Assembly: GCA_021413585.1 (NCBI GenBank)
Contig: JAIOQB010000039.1
Coordinates: 1-37,806 of the forward strand
DNA from: Planctomycetia bacterium
Lineage (GTDB): Bacteria; Planctomycetota; Planctomycetia; Pirellulales; UBA7805
Direction of reading: 5' to 3'
Length of the DNA: 37,806 nucleotides
Shown here: one piece after another, positions 1-7,373 of the stretch
Numbering within the stretch: position 1 is the first letter of the stretch
How the letters are laid out: every line of letters begins with the position of its first letter
Made by a program: the position numbers and the translations under genes
Notes under the pieces: generated by a model
Told to the model about the DNA's origin: nothing
Database searches by the model: none
Seen by the model: only the letters and a program-made list of their open reading frames with translations

Positions 1-254
1 TGGAAGGGGACAAGGAGCGGATTCAGCTCTTCAGCGGCGTGGTGATTGCCCGCAGCGGCAGCGGCACCCGCGAGATGTTCACCGTCCGGCGGATCGTGCA
101 GGGAGAAGGAGTGGAGCGCAAGTTCCCGCTCCACTCGCCGCGCATCGCCAAGGTGGAAGTGGTCCGCAGCGGCGTCGTCCGCCGGGCGAAGCTGTATTAC
201 CTCCGCGACCGCGTCGGCAAGGCGGTTCGGCTCCGCGAGCGCAAAGGCGACTGA
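1..254 (+). CDS. rplS: 50S ribosomal protein L19, C-terminal part (5' end outside window)
   Basis: The reading frame is open from base 3 and ends at a TGA at 252-254. It encodes the C-terminal two thirds of ribosomal protein L19, a large-subunit protein at the 30S/50S interface. The core block beginning [10 protein letters not shown] and followed by [10 protein letters not shown] is characteristic, as are the segment [19 protein letters not shown] and the basic tail with [13 protein letters not shown]. The terminal region is of normal length for the family. The N-terminus lies upstream of the window. The next gene, a YraN-type nuclease, follows on the same strand, a common neighbour of rplS in bacteria. 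The two are separated by about 110 bases containing an inverted repeat. Confidence 0.96.
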   Translation, partial: EGDKERIQLFSGVVIARSGSGTREMFTVRRIVQGEGVERKFPLHSPRIAKVEVVRSGVVRRAKLYYLRDRVGKAVRLRERKGD

Positions 255-256
255 AA

Positions 257-359
257 GAATTGGGGATTTTGAATTGAGGATTGTGAATCGTGAGTTGGAA
301 AAACCAGTTCCAGCGTCGATTTGCTTTCGTCAATTCCCAATTCTCAATTCTCACTTCCC
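257..359. repeat. Imperfect inverted repeat between rplS and the YraN gene (dispersed-repeat type)
   Basis: The left arm (257-289) is built of GAATTG and GGATT words and the right arm (331-359) reads as its complement (CAATTCCCAATTCTC and onward), around a loop of about 40 nt. Such AATTGAGAATTG palindromes occur as dispersed intergenic repeats in many environmental bacteria and are often mistranslated as short proteins. It could act as a hairpin after rplS, but there is no T tract. Its presence argues against using the ATG at 290 as the start of the next gene. Confidence 0.7.
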
Positions 360-364
360 GATCC

Positions 365-796
365 GTGGTGTTCCTACGAGGTTGGCTGGCCCGCTGGCGG
401 CGGCCCCGCACGCTGGGGCAGCGGGGTGAAGCGGCCGCGGCCAAATATTTGCGGCGGCTGGGCTATCGGATTGTCGATCGGGCCGCGCGGCGCAAGTTCG
501 GCGAGTTGGACATCATTGCTGTTGATTTGCGCGGGGCCTCTGGCCGCACCGTGGTTTTCGTCGAGGTGAAGACCCGCACTTCGCACGACGCGGGCCACCC
601 GGCCGAAGCGGTTGACGCCGAGAAGCAGCGCCGCATCACCCGCGCCGCGCTGGCGTATCTGAAACGGCACGGCCTGCTGGACTGCCCCACGCGTTTCGAC
701 GTCGTGGCCGTCACCTGGCCCGCCGACGCGAAGAAGCCGACGATCGAGCACTACAAGAACGCGTTTGAAGCCCAAGGGGGCTCGATGTTCGGGTAA
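365..796 (+). CDS. YraN/UPF0102 family endonuclease-like protein
   Basis: This is a 143-residue protein of the UPF0102 (YraN) family, which has a restriction-endonuclease-like fold and an uncertain cellular role (DNA processing or recombination). Visible motifs are LGQRGEAAAAKYL (residues 17-29), GELDIIA (46-52) and VVFVEVKTR (63-71). Together these make the E/D-xD-ExK arrangement of the PD-(D/E)XK fold. The frame is open from 290, but bases 290-360 belong to an AT-rich inverted repeat. I therefore place the start at the GTG at 365 (or the adjacent GTG at 368), which gives the usual family length. No strong Shine-Dalgarno is seen before it. It lies downstream of rplS on the same strand and is probably co-transcribed. 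Confidence 0.85.
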   Translation: MVFLRGWLARWRRPRTLGQRGEAAAAKYLRRLGYRIVDRAARRKFGELDIIAVDLRGASGRTVVFVEVKTRTSHDAGHPAEAVDAEKQRRITRAALAYLKRHGLLDCPTRFDVVAVTWPADAKKPTIEHYKNAFEAQGGSMFG

Positions 797-838
797 GCCG
801 AGATGCGTACGCTACGGCTCGCCGATCGAACTTTCCGC

Positions 839-1909
839 TCACGATGACTCGCTCTCCGACCGTGAGCGGTAGCGGGCGCTGACGCGGTGCAGCACCGCGC
901 GATCCTCGGGCGAGAGGCTCTCCGGACCGCCGTCGTGGAGCTGCTGCAGGATGGCGTCGACGCGCAGTTCTTCCTCGCGTTCGATAATTTGCCGCCGCGC
1001 TTCCTTCTCCTGCCGACGGCGCTCCAGCCAGCGGCGAATGGGGCCCAGCCGTGGCGGCGCCGCCGGCTCTCCCCGCTGCTCCAGGCTGGTGTAGCCCTGC
1101 GAAAAGTCGTAGCCCAAAAAGTCTTCTTCCGATTCGTCATCGCTGGCAATCTGGGCCTGCTCGCGGGCGTGGAAATACAAATACACGGCGATCGTGGTCA
1201 GCGGCAGCCAGGCCGCCACGACGAACCCCTTCGGCGCCGGCCCCAGCAGCACCGCGAACAGCAGTAGCATCACCGCCGTGATCAGCGTGGCCTTCACGAC
1301 CACCATTGTGCCGCGTCGATGCCCCATCGCCGGCCCCAGCATGCACGACAGGGCCCGGCCCCCGTCCAGCGGAAACGCCGGCAGCAGGTTGACCGTCACC
1401 AGCAGCCAGTTGATCCACATCCCCACCTTCAGGGCCTTGATCGCCCAGGCCCCCAGCAACAGATCGCGGGGATAAAAGGGATTGAGCAGGTTCGACGTCC
1501 CCGGCTCGCCCAGCGCCAGCAGAAACGCGGCGCACAACAGCCAGACGGCCAAATTGACGATCGGTCCGGCCAGGGCACTGACCAGCTCGCGCTGTGTCTC
1601 GAATTGAAAATCGCGCGGCGGCAGGGCGCCCAGCGGCGTGAGGATTACTTCGTCCGCGAGGCCCCCCAACCGTGAGATGGCGGCAATGTGCCCCGCTTCA
1701 TGCAGCACGACGCTAAAGAACCAGATCCCCAGCACCAGCACCCCTTCGAACAACTGCTGCCGCAACAGTTCTTCCGAAACCGCCGGGCCGCCCGGGGGGG
1801 AGCAGAGAAACAGGATCGCCATCCCCAGCAGAATAAACGAGACGTGCAGTCGTACGGGGACGCCGAGCCAGCGACCTAATCCCAGGCTCCAGCTCGTGTC
1901 GTCGCGCAT
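839..1909 (-). CDS. Site-2 protease family zinc metalloprotease (M50)
   Basis: This is a 356-residue multi-span membrane protein with the two hallmarks of M50 intramembrane proteases. HEAGH (residues 70-74) lies in a hydrophobic helix and supplies two zinc ligands. FPLDGGRAL (about 179-187) supplies the third ligand and the LDG signature. About six hydrophobic segments surround them. The cytoplasmic tail after about residue 255 is charged and ends in a block with VDAILQQLHDGGPESLSPED. This resembles the short C-terminal domain seen on many planctomycete rhomboid-type proteases (I believe DUF6576). The frame extends 14 codons upstream, but the ATG at 1909, giving MRDDTSWSLGLG, matches the usual family N-terminus. 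The substrate is unknown. It is transcribed away from the divergent NUDIX gene. Confidence 0.9.
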   Translation of the reverse strand: MRDDTSWSLGLGRWLGVPVRLHVSFILLGMAILFLCSPPGGPAVSEELLRQQLFEGVLVLGIWFFSVVLHEAGHIAAISRLGGLADEVILTPLGALPPRDFQFETQRELVSALAGPIVNLAVWLLCAAFLLALGEPGTSNLLNPFYPRDLLLGAWAIKALKVGMWINWLLVTVNLLPAFPLDGGRALSCMLGPAMGHRRGTMVVVKATLITAVMLLLFAVLLGPAPKGFVVAAWLPLTTIAVYLYFHAREQAQIASDDESEEDFLGYDFSQGYTSLEQRGEPAAPPRLGPIRRWLERRRQEKEARRQIIEREEELRVDAILQQLHDGGPESLSPEDRAVLHRVSARYRSRSESESS

Positions 1910-2093
1910 AGAACCCAACCCTGTCGGTTGGCGACGCCGTTCGCGCCGCAATCGAATTCCGCCGCCGACACCCCTGAGATAGCCGGTCGGATCGATTTCG
2001 CTTGGTGACCGTTCCGCTCTCAGTTATCCTATCACCGGTTCGGCCCTCAGGCAATGCGCAGCACGCAATCTAAATCTTACGGAGACCTAGACC

Positions 2094-2627
2094 GTGCCCG
2101 ACGCACCGGAAGAATTGCTAACAACGCGGCGGTTTCGCGTCGTGCGCCAGACCGAACCGGACCGCGACGGCCAGCCGCATGCCCGGGAATATCTGGTCCA
2201 CCCGGGCGCGGCGACCATCTTGCCCATCTTTTCCGATGGGCGGGTGCTGATGATTCGCAATCGACGGATCGCGGTGGGGGGCACGCTGCTGGAACTGCCA
2301 GCAGGGACGCTCGACCCGGGCGAGCCGCCAGCAACCACGGCGCACCGCGAGTTGATCGAAGAGACCGGTTATCGGGCCGAGGAATTGAAGCTGCTCTGCG
2401 AGTTCCACACGTCGCCGGGCATCCTCAGCGAGCGGATGTACCTCTATTTGGCCACCGGACTGACCGCCGGCGCAGCGGCGCTGGAGCCAGGAGAACAGAT
2501 CGAAACCGTCATTTATTCGTGGGACGAAGCTCTGGCAATGGTCGATCGTGGCGAGGTCCACGATGGCAAGTCATTGGTGGGGTTGATGTTTTACGATCGA
2601 ATACTGAGGAAGCTGAATGACCAATGA
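2094..2627 (+). CDS. NUDIX hydrolase (ADP-ribose pyrophosphatase-like)
   Basis: This 177-residue NUDIX enzyme probably hydrolyses ADP-ribose or a related nucleoside diphosphate sugar. The Nudix box is complete: G71, E77, R85-E86, E89-E90 and G92, in the order GX5EX7REUXEEXGU. The upstream strand LELPAG and downstream TSPGILSERMYLYLA are typical of the ADP-ribose pyrophosphatase subfamily. The start is a GTG preceded by GGAG at 2081-2084. The last codons and the stop (LNDQ, TGA at 2625-2627) lie inside a dispersed repeat that begins at 2616, so the natural 3' end may have been replaced. It is transcribed divergently from the M50 protease. Confidence 0.92.
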   Translation: MPDAPEELLTTRRFRVVRQTEPDRDGQPHAREYLVHPGAATILPIFSDGRVLMIRNRRIAVGGTLLELPAGTLDPGEPPATTAHRELIEETGYRAEELKLLCEFHTSPGILSERMYLYLATGLTAGAAALEPGEQIETVIYSWDEALAMVDRGEVHDGKSLVGLMFYDRILRKLNDQ

Positions 2628-2651
2628 CCAAAGGTTCCAATCTCCAATAAG
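2616..2651 (+). repeat. Dispersed repeat half-element (AATGACCAATGACC type) overlapping the NUDIX stop codon
   Basis: This stretch matches the reverse complement of 22269-22302 base for base, except for a 2-nt insertion (GG) in the middle. Both read AATGACCAATGACC followed by TTCCAATCTCCAATAAG. At 22.2 kb the same sequence forms one arm of a palindrome; here only one arm is present. The element overlaps the last codons of the NUDIX gene. Confidence 0.85.
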
Positions 2652-2665
2652 GGGGATTCGCACCG

Positions 2666-3700
2666 TCACACCTTCGTCCGCCCCCGAGCCGGATTGCGAT
2701 ACAACACTTCCGCCAGCAATTCCGGCGAGCCGGGGTCGCCTGTCTCGCGCCGAAAGTGCCACTGGCGATCAGTCGGCACGAACCGCTCGTCGTTCGGCCA
2801 GGGATCGAACGGCTGATACCCCAGCGCGGCCGAGAGTTTTTCACCGTTCATCGACACATTGCCCGCCCGCGGCGGAATCGGCCCCGCTTCGATTCTCGGG
2901 CAGCCGCGCAGCAACTCGGGCTCATAACCGCCGACGCGATTGATCACCTGCGCGATCTCAAACAGGCTCAACTGCCGCGGCGCGCTGGCGTGATATAGTC
3001 CGCGCAGGTCGCTGCTCAGTACTGTGGCATGCAGCTCGTTGAGGCAATCGGTGTAGGTGGGGGTTCGTACTTCATCGAAATAGAGCGTAGCGGGGCGCGA
3101 CTTGCGAAAGCGCGATTGAATCCAATCGATCGCCCCGGCGTGGCCATTGAAGCTGATCCCCATCGGCAGCGAGATCCGCAGGATGCAAGCCGCGGGCGCC
3201 GCCACCTGGATCATGCGCTCGGCGGCCACCATCGTGGCGCCGTATTCGGTCACCGGGTCGGGCGGGTCGCGCTCGATGTAATTTCCGTCGCGGTCTCCGC
3301 TGTAGACCAGATCGATCGAGAGATGCAACAGCCGCACGTCGCGACCGTCGAGCATTGTGCGGCCGTCGAGCACGGTGAGCAGGTTGCGGACCCCTTCGAC
3401 GTTCGTGCGCCAAGCCAGCGCTCGGTCGAGTTCGCACGCTCGCAATGCGCAGTTTCCGGCGCAGTCGAGCACAGATTGAAAGCGATGCTCATCGAATAGC
3501 CGGGCAAGCTGCACCGGGTCTTCCGCGTCACACGCTTCGATTCCTGGCCCGCTCAGACGCCAGTTGTCGCGTTGGCGAATGCCAATCACCTGCCCTGGAA
3601 ATTGCTGTTGAAACCAAGCCAGCGCGTTGTAGCCCGCGACACCGGCAATGCCGGTGATGAGCAATGGCAGCGGCGGGGCAGGGTGGGGGTGGAGAATCAT
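2666..3700 (-). CDS. SDR-family NAD(P)-dependent reductase, RmlD-like, with the active-site Lys replaced
   Basis: This is a 344-residue Rossmann-fold protein of the extended short-chain dehydrogenase type, close to dTDP-4-dehydrorhamnose reductase or NDP-sugar epimerases. The dinucleotide motif TGIAGVAG is at residues 16-23. LHLSIDLVYSGD (about 125-136) matches the RmlD strand normally reading STDxVFDG. The active-site segment is TEYGATMVAAERMI: Tyr153 is present, but the Lys expected four residues later is Met157. The substrate-domain blocks (RTPTYTDCLNEL, GLYHASAP) are otherwise well kept. I use the ATG at 3700; the frame runs on to 3790 without a recognisable domain. The product probably acts on a nucleotide sugar. 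With the lysine missing, classical SDR chemistry is uncertain. Confidence 0.85.
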   Translation of the reverse strand: MILHPHPAPPLPLLITGIAGVAGYNALAWFQQQFPGQVIGIRQRDNWRLSGPGIEACDAEDPVQLARLFDEHRFQSVLDCAGNCALRACELDRALAWRTNVEGVRNLLTVLDGRTMLDGRDVRLLHLSIDLVYSGDRDGNYIERDPPDPVTEYGATMVAAERMIQVAAPAACILRISLPMGISFNGHAGAIDWIQSRFRKSRPATLYFDEVRTPTYTDCLNELHATVLSSDLRGLYHASAPRQLSLFEIAQVINRVGGYEPELLRGCPRIEAGPIPPRAGNVSMNGEKLSAALGYQPFDPWPNDERFVPTDRQWHFRRETGDPGSPELLAEVLYRNPARGRTKV

Positions 3701-3796
3701 GGCCCGGCCATTGTCGCGGCCGGGCAACATTCCTGCAACCGCGGCAAATTGGTTGCAGAGCGGGCAAGGGCAGCAAGCTGCCCATGGCACCCGCCG

Positions 3797-6223
3797 TCAC
3801 CGCCCTCGTTGACGTCCCGACGAACCCTTGCTGTCGTCGTCCTTTTTCGGATCGCTGAGCTTCGAGTCCGACGTGCCATTCTTGCCGCGCGAGCCGCCCG
3901 TCCCGCCTGCGCTGGCCGATCCAGAACCCGTGCCCGGAGGGGTCGATACACGTGGCGGTGTGACGGCCCGCGCGCTACCCGAGCCAGAATTGGCACCCCG
4001 ATCTCGCGTCGATGCGTCACCTCGCGCACCCGACGGATCGCCGACGCTCTTATGCGTCGAGCGACCGCCATCGTCCGCCGCCACCGCTCTGCGAATGGGC
4101 TCGGCACGGTTGCGCTCCACCACGGTCGGCAGTGCGCTCTTCAGGCTGGGCGAGCCGCCCGTGGCGGTGCCTTCCGTACTTCGTGTTCCGCCATCTGTCG
4201 GTGGAATGACCTGCGACGATTTATCGCGCGTCGATCGCTCGCGACCGCCGCGAGAACCGCCACCTCCTCCACCCCCACCTCCGGCGCCTCCGCGCGAACC
4301 GCGATCGATCGAGCCGCGATCCGATGCCCCGCCCCGGCCGGAATCGCCGGGTGTGGTATCCGTAGTGTCAGTGCCGTCACTACGCCGGGTCCGATCATTG
4401 GGGTCGCGTGTTCGTGTGCCCCCCGTGGTGCCAGCGCGGCCGGTGCCAGGAACCGTAGTACTCCCACCAATCGTTCTGCCGCCTGTTGCTCCCGCAGCCC
4501 CGGTGCCCGTGCCCCCGGTGGCTCCACCGACTGCGCCCGTCGCGCCGCCAGTTCCTCCCGTGGGCCCGCCGGTTGCGCCGCCGCGACCAGCGCCCGCATC
4601 ACGGCCCGTTGCGTCGCGCCCCCCCACGCCACGTCCAACGGTTGATCCGCCTGTCGCCCCTCCGCGGCCCGCGCCGGCTCCAGTGCCGCCAGCGCCTGCG
4701 TCACCCGGATTTGGAGGACCACCGCTGCCGGCGCCTGTGTTGGACCGTGCCGCCACGGCGGGCAGACGTAGCCCGCTACTCGGTGCGTTGCCTCCCACGC
4801 GGCCCGCGCCGTCTCGACCGGCAGCGTCACGCCCAACGACGTCCCGACCTCCTGGCCCCATTCCGCCAGGGCCGCCCGAACCACGTTCCAACTGCCGGCG
4901 CTCGGTAACCAGCGTTCGCATCTGCTGGTTGTTGCGTTGAATCTCAGTCCGTTGCGCATCGGCCACATGAACGAAGTGTGACCGCGAGTCGTTGCCGCCC
5001 CGCGCCGCCACTTCACTCAGCGGCCGCCCCATCATCCCTGCTTCACGCACTCGGGCGTCCGTCACGCCTCGTCCCCATTGCTGCTGCGCGAGGTAGGTGC
5101 GCGGCGGCCGCATGTCGGGGTGACGCAAGAAGTCCTGGTGCCGTGCTTCGAGCGCCGCGATGTAGTTCCCCTCGTGCCGCGAATTGTGGCGCCACACTTC
5201 GTACGTCAACAACGGATCGGGGCAGTAACGGCGTGGATACATGTACCAAGGGCAGTAGCCGCGGCCAAAATACACGTCGCCGTAGAAGTCGCCGAAGCAA
5301 TATTGCCCATAGCCGACGCGCACGAACAAGTTCGACGACACGCCGCCCAGCGACACCACGACCGACGGCGAATACACAAACGCCGGCCGAGCATAAAAGG
5401 CCGTGCGGTAATACACCGGCGCGAACAGCACGCCGCGGCGATGAAACGCAAAGTCCCAATAGCCGTTGACGAAGAACACGCCGCGCGGAGTCCAGGAATA
5501 ATGGGCAGGAACCCACACCCAGCCGTCGACGCCCTGCGACCAGAATCCGGTTCGCCAGCGATAAGCGTTGTTGGAGTACATCCACACGCCGGGCACCCAG
5601 AAGTAGTTTTCACCGGGGCTGGCGACGTTCGGACCTTGCTCGACACTGTCGGGGGGCTGCGGCTGGTAGTTCAGCTCTTGCGCCTGTTCAGCCGCCCACA
5701 TCCCGGCGACCCAGCGGAAGCCACCGGCGTCGTCCACCCAATAGCCGGGAACCCAACGTCGTCCCGGCGGCAGCTTGCGCCACAGACCGCTGATCCACAG
5801 ATAATCATTCCGCTCGTCGTCCCACGACCAATAACCGGGAAGCCACTCGACGCGATCTCCCTCCGGTTTTACGTCGGGGGGCATTTCATTGATGGGCTCG
5901 GGGGGCTTGCGCGGCACGACGACCGTCGGCTTGGGGTTGTAGGTGTACGGCTCGGCGAATGCTTCGTGGATCGGGCCGCGTGTGAGAACTTCGCCGCCCT
6001 GGGCGTCGGCGGCCGGATTGGCAGCGCCGTCTCCTGATAGCGGGGCTCCTTGTGGCTGTGCGGCTTGCGGCGGCGGAGGCACGTTCCCCGGCGCGCCCAG
6101 TTCAGGCCCACCCGGCAAGGCTGGTGGTGGTTCTTCCGCGCGTCCCCATGAACCGATCAAAACCAAACCCAGTGCGCCGCAGAACACGACTCCTGCCGCC
6201 GTGCGACGAAGTTCGTGAGCCAT
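3797..6223 (-). CDS. Large secreted WXXGXW (YXWGXW) repeat protein with Gly/Ser/Thr-rich C-terminal half
   Basis: This 808-residue exported protein has a signal peptide with hydrophobic core AAGVVFCGALGLVLIG, then a Pro-rich linker. A region of aromatic repeats follows (about residues 125-270), with units such as WLPGYWSWDD, WVPGYWVDDAGGFRWVAGMW, YFWVPGVW and WVPAHYSW. This is the WXXGXW repeat of planctomycete and proteobacterial envelope proteins. The second half is low complexity, rich in GGATGG and GRGG words and Ser/Thr/Arg, ending in a basic tail. The ATG at 6223 is preferred over 6229 because AGGAG sits 8 nt before it. The function is unknown; a cell-surface or outer-membrane structural role is inferred. 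The long Pro-rich frame on the opposite strand (3828-4940) is its shadow. Confidence 0.88.
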   Translation of the reverse strand: MAHELRRTAAGVVFCGALGLVLIGSWGRAEEPPPALPGGPELGAPGNVPPPPQAAQPQGAPLSGDGAANPAADAQGGEVLTRGPIHEAFAEPYTYNPKPTVVVPRKPPEPINEMPPDVKPEGDRVEWLPGYWSWDDERNDYLWISGLWRKLPPGRRWVPGYWVDDAGGFRWVAGMWAAEQAQELNYQPQPPDSVEQGPNVASPGENYFWVPGVWMYSNNAYRWRTGFWSQGVDGWVWVPAHYSWTPRGVFFVNGYWDFAFHRRGVLFAPVYYRTAFYARPAFVYSPSVVVSLGGVSSNLFVRVGYGQYCFGDFYGDVYFGRGYCPWYMYPRRYCPDPLLTYEVWRHNSRHEGNYIAALEARHQDFLRHPDMRPPRTYLAQQQWGRGVTDARVREAGMMGRPLSEVAARGGNDSRSHFVHVADAQRTEIQRNNQQMRTLVTERRQLERGSGGPGGMGPGGRDVVGRDAAGRDGAGRVGGNAPSSGLRLPAVAARSNTGAGSGGPPNPGDAGAGGTGAGAGRGGATGGSTVGRGVGGRDATGRDAGAGRGGATGGPTGGTGGATGAVGGATGGTGTGAAGATGGRTIGGSTTVPGTGRAGTTGGTRTRDPNDRTRRSDGTDTTDTTPGDSGRGGASDRGSIDRGSRGGAGGGGGGGGGSRGGRERSTRDKSSQVIPPTDGGTRSTEGTATGGSPSLKSALPTVVERNRAEPIRRAVAADDGGRSTHKSVGDPSGARGDASTRDRGANSGSGSARAVTPPRVSTPPGTGSGSASAGGTGGSRGKNGTSDSKLSDPKKDDDSKGSSGRQRGR

Positions 6224-6540
6224 AACCATTACTCCTCGTTAAAGCGGCCCATCACTTGGGCCAATGTGTTGTGTTTTGATTGCCACCAACCGGCCAGCAA
6301 GGCGCGTTAGCGCCGGCGTCATGAGAATGCAAGCATTGTGCCATTTGGCATGCCGCAGCGCACGTTTGCGCACGAATGCCTGCACCGTGACCGCAATTGT
6401 ACGCGCCGCAAGGCAATTAGAAAATTGCGGGTAGGCAAGAATTGTCCTCAGATTGAGGACAAGTGGTCTCAAACTGAGGACGCCCGGTTTTTCCGAGAAA
6501 ATGGCACATCGCGATCGAGCTGCCGCAACGGTGTGGCAGT
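6224..6540. promoter_or_regulatory. Intergenic regulatory region with two operator-like palindromes (6442-6462 and 6464-6482)
   Basis: The first palindrome is perfect: TTGTCCTCA, spacer GAT, TGAGGACAA, with 9-bp arms at 6442-6450 and 6454-6462. A second, imperfect copy follows: TGGTCTCA, spacer AAC, TGAGGACG at 6464-6482. The centres (6452 and 6473) are 21 bp apart, two helical turns, so two dimers would sit on the same face of the DNA. The region lies about 220-260 bp upstream of the WXXGXW gene and just downstream of the lipoprotein gene. Smaller inverted repeats are at 6301-6314 (GGCGC/GCGCC) and about 6339-6352 (TGCC/GGCA). No ORF in this gap looks like a gene. Confidence 0.6.
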
Positions 6541-7164
6541 TTATCCGCCAATGCCTACGCCCACGCTCCAGCCTGGCCGGTGATAGGGCCGATATCCGCC
6601 CCAATATCCGGGTCCCCAATAGGGGCGGGGATAGCCATAGTGCTCTTCGATGATCACCGGTTGCGGCGGCGGACCAGGCGCCACGACCGCGCCAGGGGGC
6701 GGAGCGGTTTGCATCGCTTGGATCACCCTGTCAGAGACGCCCGACTGCTTGAGTTGGATCACGTCGTTCGTGCCAACCGGCGCTGCGACGCCGTGAACCC
6801 GGATGTGTGTGACGATCAGCTCGTCGCCCACGTGGGCCTGCGTCATCGTGATTACGTCTTGCGAAGTCACGGCCGAAGCATTCACGCGGCGGCCTAATTG
6901 TTGCTCGATCAGGGCCCGATTGCGGGCGTCGGCCTCGTCCATTTTGTTGCCGACCACGGCACCTGTAAGCGCTCCGGCAGCGGCGCCGATCACCGCGCCG
7001 GCTCCCGTGTTGCCGCTTTGCTTGCCGATGATGGCCCCCACGCCCGCTCCCCCCAGCCCGCCAAGCAGCGCCCCTTGATCGGTGTGCGAAGCGGGAGTCT
7101 GACAGCCGGCGAGCGAACCGGCGCAGAGCAGGGCAATAAGAGTGATGCGCGTGGGGTGAGTCAT
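6541..7164 (-). CDS. Glycine-zipper lipoprotein
   Basis: This 207-residue lipoprotein has the signal peptide ITLIALLCAGSLAGC, with lipobox SLAG-C and acylated Cys21. Residues about 30-75 form a glycine-zipper segment (GLGGAGVGAIIG, GAGAVIGAAAGALTGAVVG), as in Rickettsia 17-kDa-antigen and OmpA-associated glycine-zipper proteins. A charged stretch (NKMDEADARNRALIEQQLG) and a small alpha/beta region follow. The C-terminus is rich in Tyr, Pro, Gly and Trp (YPRPYWGPGYWGGY). In-frame starts exist at 7182 (GTG), 7170 and 7164; I use 7164 because it gives the shortest normal lipoprotein signal. GATATT lies 7 nt before it. Probably an envelope protein; it is next to, and on the same strand as, the WXXGXW gene. 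Confidence 0.88.
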   Translation of the reverse strand: MTHPTRITLIALLCAGSLAGCQTPASHTDQGALLGGLGGAGVGAIIGKQSGNTGAGAVIGAAAGALTGAVVGNKMDEADARNRALIEQQLGRRVNASAVTSQDVITMTQAHVGDELIVTHIRVHGVAAPVGTNDVIQLKQSGVSDRVIQAMQTAPPPGAVVAPGPPPQPVIIEEHYGYPRPYWGPGYWGGYRPYHRPGWSVGVGIGG

Positions 7165-7193
7165 AACCATAAATATCGGCACTCAACGGGGTG

Positions 7194-7293
7194 CTTGATT
7201 GGTTCGGGACGGAAGACCGCAGCGCGGGCGGGGATTATTCTGGCTTGATTGGTTCGGGACGGAAGACCGCAGCGCGGGCGGGGATTATTCTGG
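7194..7293. repeat. Perfect tandem duplication, two 50-bp copies
   Basis: Bases 7194-7243 and 7244-7293 are identical 50-bp units starting CTTGATTGGTTCGGGACGG and ending GGGGATTATTCTGG. They lie immediately upstream of the lipoprotein gene start, so promoter or operator sequence may be duplicated. The absence of any mismatch points to a recent duplication or active maintenance. Confidence 0.97.
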
Positions 7294-7373
7294 CCGCGGG
7301 CCGGCGCGTCAAGACAATTCGGGTATTTCGGGCAGAGTGCGAAATGCTGGCGCGCCGGTGCTGGCACGGTGCT

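Noticed and set aside
290..364. Longer N-terminus for the YraN-type protein
   Set aside because: These codons lie in an AT-rich inverted repeat and do not match the family, which starts near 365.
3828..4940. 370-codon plus-strand Pro/Ala/Val-rich frame
   Set aside because: It is antisense to the Gly/Arg/Thr-rich half of the WXXGXW protein; the low-complexity composition produces an open frame on the other strand.
7194..7293. Possible CRISPR array
   Set aside because: The two 50-bp copies are contiguous with no spacers and there are no cas genes.
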